Shown here: positions 7,098-13,327 of the stretch, one piece after another
Position numbering within the stretch: the stretch's first letter is position 1
Layout of the letters: every line of letters starts with the position of its first letter
Origin: a virus
Reading direction: 5' to 3' (one strand)
IMG/VR virus record: IMGVR_UViG_3300033388_002097
Location: 1-21,335 of that record
DNA: 21,335 nucleotides
The notes under the pieces: generated by a model
Seen by the model: only the letters and a program-made list of their open reading frames with translations
Databases searched by the model: none
Told to the model about the DNA's origin: nothing
Translations under genes and position numbers: made by a program

Positions 7098-7804
7098 GCA
7101 TCTACCGTGAAGACGACTTCGGCGATCAGGTACAGGAGATCAAGCGGGAACGCGTAGAGAACTACGACGTTATTCGCAGCCACGATGTCGCGATCATGAA
7201 CGGCTTCAAATTCTGGGTACCTTACAGCGACGAGTCTACCGGCAAGCTGATGCAGAAGATGGTCCCTCAGGTCTTCGCTACACCACGGAGAGAAGTCTCG
7301 GAACGGGACATCCATACGCAGACTGACGATAAGCGTACTGCGATGGAATGGGAAGGCGAGTTCGCTCCCACCCAGCTTGAGCGTATCGTCCACCCAGCAA
7401 TCTCGGTTTCCCGGCTGGATATCACCTTCGACCAAGTGCGGTTCACCTACGCCCCGTGGCGTAAGCTGCTCTACTCTAATGACTTGAACTTGGTCCTGCA
7501 ATCCAACTTTCCGCTCCCCTACAACTTCACCTACCAGTTTGACTTCTGGGTGTTGGAGCAGTCGGAGCTGAACATGATGATGGAACAGTGGGCGAGGAAG
7601 TTTCCTCAACCCACCTACTACGTGGATGTCAGATATCCACCACCATGGGGAGAGCAGGGTGTTCACATGCAGAGCCAGGGTGTTTTTTCTAACGTGTCTA
7701 CTCTTGAGGGCGGGGAGCAGCAGCGTGAGCTACGAGGAGTGGCCACAGTCAATCTCTTCGGGTGGATCCCGCTTCCGACGTCCTGGGTACGAACAGTACA
7801 GTAG
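7094..7804 (+). CDS. putative tail terminator / sheath-completion protein (gp15-like), 236 aa
   Basis: The ATGA overlap couples this gene to the one before. Residues about 108-185 (SVSRLDITFDQVRFTYAPWR, then NFPLPYNFTYQFDFWVLEQS and MMMEQWARKFPQP) follow the pattern of T4 gp15-type completion proteins. In those, a 'P-Y-hydrophobic' strand is followed by a helix that ends in 'Q/W..F.P'. These proteins cap the tube and sheath and join the tail to the neck. The amber stop (TAG at 7802-7804) is followed in the same frame by 40 open codons that look protein coding, so a longer read-through product is possible. The family call is moderate. Confidence 0.6.
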   Translation: MSIYREDDFGDQVQEIKRERVENYDVIRSHDVAIMNGFKFWVPYSDESTGKLMQKMVPQVFATPRREVSERDIHTQTDDKRTAMEWEGEFAPTQLERIVHPAISVSRLDITFDQVRFTYAPWRKLLYSNDLNLVLQSNFPLPYNFTYQFDFWVLEQSELNMMMEQWARKFPQPTYYVDVRYPPPWGEQGVHMQSQGVFSNVSTLEGGEQQRELRGVATVNLFGWIPLPTSWVRTVQ

Positions 7805-7927
7805 GTTACCATTGACCTAATCGAAGACAGCACAGAAGTCATCCTCCAGACCCTGGAGACCGAGTGGGCCGATACGCAGCTCTTCTGGGATACTGGAGAA
7901 AAAGATCAAGTATTGGAGTGGAAGTAA
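7805..7927 (+). CDS. candidate 38-40 aa ORF lacking a standard start codon
   Basis: Directly after the amber stop at 7802-7804, and in the same frame, 40 sense codons remain open to a TAA at 7925-7927. That TAA overlaps the next ATG (TAATG), the coupling style used elsewhere in this operon. The peptide reads VTIDLIEDSTEVILQTLETE and ends GEKDQVLEWK. It looks like an ordinary acidic phage protein. There is no ATG, GTG or TTG at its beginning. The first candidate is an ATT at 7811 with AGGT (7803-7806) four bases upstream. Options are an AUU start, read-through of the amber codon, or a sequence error or mutation that destroyed a start codon. Confidence 0.45.
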   Translation, partial: VTIDLIEDSTEVILQTLETEWADTQLFWDTGEKDQVLEWK

Positions 7928-8181
7928 TGAAAGATGAGATCGAACGACGTCATGACGCAACCAACGCGAGGATCCGTGCAGGAGCCAAGGCCGGGAAGTT
8001 CTGGCTGCTCCGTGCTGAGGATCGGGAAGAGATCATCCGGAGGGTCATCGAGGACACCATGTCCGGTGCCATCGGGGGCTTCGACATGCCTATGAAGATC
8101 AGCCAGAGCGACGATTCCATGGCTGGACGCAGGCGTTTTCCGAAGAAAGCAAAGAAGAAGACGGCTACGTTCTTCAGGTAA
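7927..8181 (+). CDS. small basic protein, 84 aa, unknown function
   Basis: I choose the ATG at 7927 over an upstream GTG at 7864. The 21 extra codons of the longer form overlap a better coding frame and read like shadow sequence (GRYAALLGYWRKRSS), while GGAG lies shortly before the ATG and the upstream TAA overlaps it. The protein starts MKDEIERRHDATNARIRAGA, continues with a charged helix (EDREEIIRRVIEDTM) and ends in a Lys/Arg-rich tail (RRRFPKKAKKKTATFFR). No family is recognised. The position between tail-completion and sheath genes suggests a minor tail or neck role. Confidence 0.65.
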   Translation: MKDEIERRHDATNARIRAGAKAGKFWLLRAEDREEIIRRVIEDTMSGAIGGFDMPMKISQSDDSMAGRRRFPKKAKKKTATFFR

Positions 8182-8226
8182 CTGGGCCTTACGTTGATTT
8201 ATTGAGAGACCAAGTTAGGAGGGTCC

Positions 8227-8574
8227 ATGAAGAAGTATCTTGTAATCGGAAAATCAGAGCAGGTTCGCTCTAGTTTCCGTCGTGACCCAGCCACTGGCAA
8301 GTTCGTGCAGTTCAAGATCGGCAGAGGCATCAAGGTCGAGCTGACCGAAGAAGAGATGACGTTCCATATTGAGCGCCAAGCCGGATTCGGCATCCTCAAG
8401 ATCGCTGAGATCGAAGTCAAAGAGGAAGCCCCTGTCGTGGTTGAGGTTGTCCCCGAAAAAGAATCACCTATCACTTGGGTAGATCCAGAGCCGGAAGCTG
8501 TGGAAGAACCCGAGAAACCTGCTCCGAAGAAGCGTCGTACCAGCCGTAAGAAGAAGGTTGAGGACGACGAATAA
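8227..8574 (+). CDS. small protein with N-terminal beta domain and charged tail, 115 aa
   Basis: The start has TAGGAGGG just upstream in a 45-base gap. Residues 1-65 look like a compact beta-rich fold (KYLVIGKSEQVRSSF, then KIGRGIKVELTEEEMTFHIE). The VELTEEE pattern recurs in small phage head-tail module proteins. Residues 70-115 are low complexity: an acidic, Pro- and Val-rich stretch followed by a basic cluster (PKKRRTSRKKK) and an acidic end. It immediately precedes the sheath gene. Function is unknown; a tail accessory role is inferred from position. Confidence 0.65.
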   Translation: MKKYLVIGKSEQVRSSFRRDPATGKFVQFKIGRGIKVELTEEEMTFHIERQAGFGILKIAEIEVKEEAPVVVEVVPEKESPITWVDPEPEAVEEPEKPAPKKRRTSRKKKVEDDE

Positions 8575-8606
8575 GACCCTGGATAAGACCGTTTGGAGGT
8601 TAGACC

Positions 8607-10439
8607 ATGAGCGTATATGTTTCCCCCGGTGTGTACACCCGCGAAGTTGATCTTTCGCTGTATGTGCCCGCGTTGTCCACCACTATCGTAGGTATGATCG
8701 GCGTGTCCTCGAAGGGACCGACGAACGTACGTACCTACATCACCAACCAGCAACAGTTCATCGAGACCTTCGGTGCGCCTGACAGCTCGATTGGGTACGA
8801 GTCCTACGCGGCTCTCCAGTACCTGCGTCGTGGCCGTCAGCTCTGGTTCGTCCGTGTAGTCGGTGACGCGGCTGCTTCCGCTGCCCAGACCATCTCCTAC
8901 GGTACTGCTGCTACCGCTGAGAATCTTACCCCGACTCCCGCATTCGACGACACTACCAAGTCGTTCGTCCTGGCCGCTCCTGCCGCACTCGGCGACAGCG
9001 GTATCCAGCCTGGGTCTGTGACCGTCATCTTCACCATGAGCGATGACAGCCTTGAGACCTTCACCGACGACGGTGCTGGTGTCCTGACTGGCTCGGTCGA
9101 TGGCGCGGGTACGATTGTCTACGCCACAGGCGTGATCACGATGGCCTTCGGTACACTCGCTCCGAAGACTGCCAGTGCTGTGGATGCGGATACCACCTCC
9201 CTGTCAGACGCAGCCGAGTTTACGGCGCTCTCCGAGGGTGAGTGGGGCAACAACGTCTCGATCAGCATCGGCGCGGGTACCCTCGCCAGCACCGTGAAGA
9301 TCAACATCTTCATGGACGGTGTTGCGGTTGAGTCGTTCAACAACGTTGATCTCGATGACACGACTGGAAACACCCAGTACATCGAGACCAAGATCAACGA
9401 CGTGTCCGACTACGTGACCGTGGAACTCGATGTAGCGTTGGCCAGTGCTTCGACTGAGCTGCCTGCCACCGTCGCAACTGCGGTTGCCTTGGCCGGTGGT
9501 TCCACCGATGCGGGCAACGTGAGCGCAACCGAGATCAACGGTGTGGCCTGGGACGCTCTCCTGTCCTCACCCACCGGTCTCCAGCTCTTCGCTTCGCCGA
9601 GTGCGGTTGACATCAACCTGCTCGCTGCTCCTGGTTGGGCTGACGCCGCTGTCGTCAACCAGCTCATTCTGCTGGCCGAGACCAGAGCTGACTGTCTCGC
9701 CATCGTTGACCCGCCAGAGAACCTGCGCCCCTCCGAGGTCGTGGACTGGCACAACGCAACGGGAGACTACCTTGGACAGCACGCTGCGTTCAACAGCTCC
9801 TACGCTGCAACCTACTGGCCCTGGGTCAAGATCTATGACTCCTACAACGGGGCCTATGCCTGGACTCCTCCCTCGGGACACGCCTTGGCAGTGTTCGCTT
9901 ACACTGACCAGAGCACCGAGAGCTGGTTCGCTCCAGCCGGTCTGACCCGAGGTCGCGTGATCTCTGGTATCGACGTCGAGATGGGTGCCACTCCTGGTGA
10001 GATGGACCTCCTCTACGGCGACCAGAACTCCGTGAACCCCATCGCCAAGTTCACGAAGGATGGACTGGTCATCTGGGGCCAACGCACGCTGCAACGTGCG
10101 CCCACGGCTCTCGACCGGATCAACGTGCGCCGTCTGCTCTTGTATCTCCGTAAGGTGATCTCGACAGCCGTCCGCTACCTCGTGTTCGAGCCGAACGACG
10201 AAAAGACCTGGAGACTCTTCGGGCACCTCGTCATTCCGTTCCTCAACGACGTTACCCAGCGTCGTGGCTTGTACGACTTCCGCGTGAAGTGCGACGAGAC
10301 CACGAACACCCCTGCGGTGATCGACCGGAACGAGATGAACGCCCAGATCTTCCTGAAGCCCGTCAAGGCTGCGGAATTCATCCAGGTTGATCTCGTGATC
10401 ACCGCTACCGGAGCGAACTTCGACGAGATCCTCTACTAG
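8607..10439 (+). CDS. tail sheath protein
   Basis: This 610-residue protein has the typical phage contractile sheath start, SVYVSPGVYTREVDLS, followed by IVGMIGVSSKGPTNVRTYIT and FIETFG. It forms the helical sheath that contracts to drive the tube into the host. EGEWGNNVSISI at about residues 210-221 and the C-terminal half (GLVIWGQRTLQRAPTALDRI, then INVRRLLLYLRKVI) are family hallmarks. A beta-rich insertion at about residues 112-190 contains GTIVYATGVITMAF and resembles the insertion in the capsid protein of the same phage. The ribosome site is TGGAGGT. The length is within the range of large T4-like sheaths (T4 gp18 is of similar size). Confidence 0.95.
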   Translation: MSVYVSPGVYTREVDLSLYVPALSTTIVGMIGVSSKGPTNVRTYITNQQQFIETFGAPDSSIGYESYAALQYLRRGRQLWFVRVVGDAAASAAQTISYGTAATAENLTPTPAFDDTTKSFVLAAPAALGDSGIQPGSVTVIFTMSDDSLETFTDDGAGVLTGSVDGAGTIVYATGVITMAFGTLAPKTASAVDADTTSLSDAAEFTALSEGEWGNNVSISIGAGTLASTVKINIFMDGVAVESFNNVDLDDTTGNTQYIETKINDVSDYVTVELDVALASASTELPATVATAVALAGGSTDAGNVSATEINGVAWDALLSSPTGLQLFASPSAVDINLLAAPGWADAAVVNQLILLAETRADCLAIVDPPENLRPSEVVDWHNATGDYLGQHAAFNSSYAATYWPWVKIYDSYNGAYAWTPPSGHALAVFAYTDQSTESWFAPAGLTRGRVISGIDVEMGATPGEMDLLYGDQNSVNPIAKFTKDGLVIWGQRTLQRAPTALDRINVRRLLLYLRKVISTAVRYLVFEPNDEKTWRLFGHLVIPFLNDVTQRRGLYDFRVKCDETTNTPAVIDRNEMNAQIFLKPVKAAEFIQVDLVITATGANFDEILY

Positions 10440-10442
10440 GCC

Positions 10443-11579
10443 ATGGCGAGCCGCGTGACTACCCTTGCAGAAGCTAGGGCCTGGAGACAGGCCCTGGCTA
10501 ATGCTGCTCGTAGACCCGGTAGAGAAGTCAAGGCTGCTGCGAAGGACATCGGTCGTTACCGCCGTTCTTCGAAGTACCTCGCCAGCCCTCAACGGCGTAT
10601 GGACCATCTCAGCAGAGAACAGAACCTCCGTACCCTGCCTCTGGGCGTTGTTCAACAGCGTAAGCTGTCGAATAGGGTTGCTGTGCAGGACCGTCACTAC
10701 AAAAAGATGGCCGGGATCCGAGATTCTGCACTGAAGAACTCGGCTATCCGGGCTGGTATGGGTATCACTGCGGTTCTTGCTACAGGATACGCCATCAAAA
10801 AGATCCGCAATTTCAAGCACAAGGCTCTCCTCAAGAGAGAGGCTCAGTACCGTGGGTACGAAGTGTACCCACAGCACCACCATGCCGCTGTCCCTGAACA
10901 GCGCGTCAACCGCATGGTCTACTACAAAGACAATGAGATCGGTGGGGGCGCTCCCAGGGTGAACGAGGCCCGGAAGCCCCGAGAACTTCCCAAGCAGATC
11001 ACAGGGTTCCAACGCAAGCGCAGACGGTTCCGGTATAGCGGGATCCGTTCGAAGCTACACCCCGTTACAAAGAAGATGAACCCCACCCATGCCAAGAAGA
11101 GATTCGAGGCGTGGTTCAAGAAGCGTGAAGAGGCTCTCCAGAAGAAGATGATGCGCCAAGAACGTACTGTCCAGGCAAGTCCCTCTAGGACTCTGGAGTA
11201 CAACAGACAGCGTATTGGTCGCGGAGGCGTTCGGATCGCAGGAGGGGCGCTCGCAGGCCACGTGGCGGGCAGACTGATGTCGGCTGGCTCACCCAGCCGT
11301 TACGTTCGTAAAAATGTACCGAGACTTGGCACCGCGCTCGGTGCTTTCGCCGGGGCAGGCATCAACGCCGTGCGTAACGAGAAGGATCACTACCACTCGT
11401 TGCACCGCGCTGTGAACGCTCCGAAACAGGAAACTCCAATCGATCTCCCAGCTAGTCATTACATGCAGGCAGGGAAGAAAGCGAGGACATCCAACCACAA
11501 ATTGCGAATGTCCCTCATGCGTGGCGAATCCCGTGATGAGGTCATTAGCCGTTTGGTAGAAAGTCTTCTCGGGGCTTAA
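10443..11579 (+). CDS. large, very basic protein between sheath and tube, 378 aa
   Basis: This gene starts 3 bases after the sheath stop with little ribosome site, so it is probably coupled to sheath translation. The protein is strikingly rich in Arg, Lys and His throughout (for example RKRRRFRYSGIRSKLH and KKREEALQKKMMRQER). It has three Gly/Ala-rich hydrophobic stretches: about 101-118 (AIRAGMGITAVLATGYAI), 262-278 and 295-310 (LGTALGAFAGAGINAV). The C-terminus ends in an amphipathic helix (DEVISRLVESLLGA). Sheath and tube genes are usually adjacent, so an intervening gene is unusual. The composition would suit a DNA-binding, ejected or membrane-active virion protein. I do not recognise the family. 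Confidence 0.75.
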   Translation: MASRVTTLAEARAWRQALANAARRPGREVKAAAKDIGRYRRSSKYLASPQRRMDHLSREQNLRTLPLGVVQQRKLSNRVAVQDRHYKKMAGIRDSALKNSAIRAGMGITAVLATGYAIKKIRNFKHKALLKREAQYRGYEVYPQHHHAAVPEQRVNRMVYYKDNEIGGGAPRVNEARKPRELPKQITGFQRKRRRFRYSGIRSKLHPVTKKMNPTHAKKRFEAWFKKREEALQKKMMRQERTVQASPSRTLEYNRQRIGRGGVRIAGGALAGHVAGRLMSAGSPSRYVRKNVPRLGTALGAFAGAGINAVRNEKDHYHSLHRAVNAPKQETPIDLPASHYMQAGKKARTSNHKLRMSLMRGESRDEVISRLVESLLGA

Positions 11580-11627
11580 CCCGCGACGGCTCTTTATTTG
11601 ATGTGAACTTACATAGGAGGGTTTACC

Positions 11628-12170
11628 ATGCCTTACTGGGAACCAATCGGATCTGATCTTCTGGGAGCCAAGCACATCGCCAATCCAGGCGGTGGCTATG
11701 AGCCACAGAGAGGACACAACTTTGAGCTGCTCATCACCCCTCCCGCAGGCGATGCAGAAATCCTCTTGAAGTCTGTTGAGACCTCACTCGGTATTAGCCA
11801 CAACAGTGAGCCTATCCAACTGCCCTACATGAACGAGACCGTGTACATCGCTGGCCGTCCGCTCTACGCGCCTGGACCTGTGGTGTACCGCGATATGGTC
11901 AACATGGGTGTCTACGCCATGATCGAAGCATGGTCGAACCTCGTGTACAACCCACTCACCTCTGAGATCGGCTACGCCAGCGATTACAAGAGCATGGGTA
12001 CCCTGACCATGTACGACACCAAGGGATCCATGAGCCGCTCTTGGGAGCTGATTGGTGTGTGGCCGCAAGACATCTCGCAGGAATCACCGTCCCATGTGAA
12101 CGGCGATATCATGCGCCTCAATGTGACGTTCCAGTTCGACAAGGCAGTTCCAACGTTCGTGTCGATCTAA
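11628..12170 (+). CDS. tail tube protein (T4 gp19-like)
   Basis: This 180-residue protein forms the inner tail tube through which DNA passes. It shows the usual family layout: an early RGHNFELLITPP strand, a central LPYMNETVYIAGRPLYAPG segment, the conserved WSNLVYNPLTSEIGYASDYK, then GTLTMYD, WELIGVWPQDISQ and the final ndI..LNVTFQFDKAVP strand. The length is close to T4 gp19 (163 residues). The ribosome site TAGGAGGG is strong, in keeping with a major virion protein, and a terminator follows. Confidence 0.92.
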   Translation: MPYWEPIGSDLLGAKHIANPGGGYEPQRGHNFELLITPPAGDAEILLKSVETSLGISHNSEPIQLPYMNETVYIAGRPLYAPGPVVYRDMVNMGVYAMIEAWSNLVYNPLTSEIGYASDYKSMGTLTMYDTKGSMSRSWELIGVWPQDISQESPSHVNGDIMRLNVTFQFDKAVPTFVSI

Positions 12171-12206
12171 TTTGACGTTTTTCGACCTTCGCGCTATAAG
12201 AATTTT

Positions 12207-12248
12207 CAGCCTGCCTTCTTCTTCCGATAAGAGGCAGGCTGTATTTTT
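12207..12248 (+). terminator. rho-independent terminator after the tube gene
   Basis: A perfect stem, AGCCTGCCT (12208-12216) with AGGCAGGCT (12232-12240), can be extended by one C-G pair at 12207/12241. It encloses a 15-base loop and is followed by TATTTTT. It lies about 40 bases after the tube stop and separates the abundant tube message from the chaperone and tape-measure genes. Confidence 0.85.
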
Positions 12249-12282
12249 ACAATAACCTATCAATAATGACTAGGAGGACACA

Positions 12283-13302
12283 ATGGCGAACGAGTATGAT
12301 TTCTTGGAGCCGATCCCGAAGACTACGGTCTCGGTGAGTCTGCCATCACGAGGCATCCTGTACCCGAAGGGTACGCCGATGAACTCGGGCAAGCTCAGCC
12401 TTACCCCAATGACGATGGTCGAAGAGGCCATCTTCAATACCCCCGGTGGTGATTCCATCGACAGGATGCTCAAGCGGTGCATCGCTGAAACCGTGGAAGT
12501 CAACAGCCTTATCGGCAGTGATAAGTTCTTTCTCTTTCTCATGCTCCGGGCCATCTCGTATGGGCCTGAGTACACGTTCAACTGGACGTGCCCCTCGCGC
12601 AAGAACATGCGGGAGTCATGCGGACACAAGAACACTAAGACGGTGAATATCCCTGATGACTTCCAGATGAAGTATCTCGATGACGCTGATGTCGAACCGT
12701 TCACAGTGCGCCTGCCAGATTCCCAACGGGAGATTTCTTTCAGGCTCATGCGTGGGTACGACGAGCCGGTCATCGAACGGTACTCCAAGGGCCTTGAAAC
12801 CCAGCGTAAGCAGGGGATCACCGTGGAGAATACGGTTCCGGCCTTCCGGCTGTCCCGTCAGATCCTCAAGGTGGACGGTAAAGACGTCACCAACGCCCCT
12901 GAAGAGAAGCTGATGGCCTTCATCATCTCGCTCCCGGCCAAGGACGTGCAGTTCTTGAAGGCTCAGGTCTCGTTCTACACACCGGGGATCAGCACCGACG
13001 TGACGCTCGTGTGCGACTCGTGTGGTTATGTGCAAGAGGGGGATTTGCCGTTTACGGCGACCTTCTTTCGCCTCTCAGATGAGGAGCTTATCGGATCAGT
13101 GGGCGATGAAGTTCGACATGATGTACTACCTGAGGATGAGCAACCGCGAGATCATGACGATGGATCTAGCGGAGCTGATGTGGCACCACAAGAAGCTGAT
13201 CCAAGTGAAGGAGTCGGAGGCGTCGATGGAGAAACTGAAGATCGACGCCATGCTCCTCGGCGCATCAGCAGGGACAATAAAACGCGCAGCAGGAGGCGGT
13301 AA
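12283..13302 (+). CDS. T4 gp26-like baseplate hub / tail assembly chaperone
   Basis: The N-terminus, VSVSLPSRGILYPKGTPMN, then LTPMTMVEEAIF and RAISYGPEYTFNWTCP, is the pattern of the T4 gp26-like baseplate family. Two Cys sets are visible: C103 and C113 (CPSRKNMRESCGH) and C244/C247 (CDSCG), which could bind a metal ion. This protein lies directly before the tape measure, where tail assembly chaperones normally sit. Residues 1 to about 265 look authentic. The last 68 or so are Asp/Glu/Arg-rich low complexity (ending RISRDNKTRSRRR) and lie opposite a better coding second frame. That suggests the functional product may switch frame near 13080-13105. The start has TAGGAGG. Confidence 0.82.
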   Translation: MANEYDFLEPIPKTTVSVSLPSRGILYPKGTPMNSGKLSLTPMTMVEEAIFNTPGGDSIDRMLKRCIAETVEVNSLIGSDKFFLFLMLRAISYGPEYTFNWTCPSRKNMRESCGHKNTKTVNIPDDFQMKYLDDADVEPFTVRLPDSQREISFRLMRGYDEPVIERYSKGLETQRKQGITVENTVPAFRLSRQILKVDGKDVTNAPEEKLMAFIISLPAKDVQFLKAQVSFYTPGISTDVTLVCDSCGYVQEGDLPFTATFFRLSDEELIGSVGDEVRHDVLPEDEQPRDHDDGSSGADVAPQEADPSEGVGGVDGETEDRRHAPRRISRDNKTRSRRR

Positions 13303-13324
13303 AGAGCCTCCTAATTTGGAGTAG
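13079..13324 (+). CDS. overlapping +1-frame ORF: C-terminal part of the tail chaperone
   Basis: This frame is shifted by one base relative to the gp26-like gene. From the ATG at 13079 it gives about 81 residues: MRSLSDQWAMKFDMMYYLRM, then MTMDLAELMWHHKKLIQVKE, ending KRAAGGGKEPPNLE. It looks far more protein-like than the overlapping upstream frame. The pattern of an aromatic helix, then 'E..W', then a charged coiled coil resembles the second part of tail assembly chaperone pairs that are often joined to the first by programmed frameshift. There is no Shine-Dalgarno site before 13079 and no upstream stop nearby for coupling. So a +1 or -2 shift, giving a fused protein of about 346 residues, is the likely route of expression. 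Confidence 0.62.
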   Translation: MRSLSDQWAMKFDMMYYLRMSNREIMTMDLAELMWHHKKLIQVKESEASMEKLKIDAMLLGASAGTIKRAAGGGKEPPNLE

Positions 13325-13327
13325 CCC

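Noticed and set aside
7864-7926. GTG start extending the 84-residue gene by 21 codons
   Set aside because: The extra residues look non-coding and overlap a better frame. GGAG and the TAATG overlap support the ATG at 7927.
9567-11012. 481-codon minus-strand frame spanning the sheath end and the basic gene
   Set aside because: It covers two well-supported + strand genes and has a shadow-like composition, with no start signal.
11564-11590. Short inverted repeat (CGGGG / CCCG) around the stop of the basic protein gene
   Set aside because: The stem is only about 4 bp with mismatches, and the T-run that follows is weak. It is not a convincing terminator.
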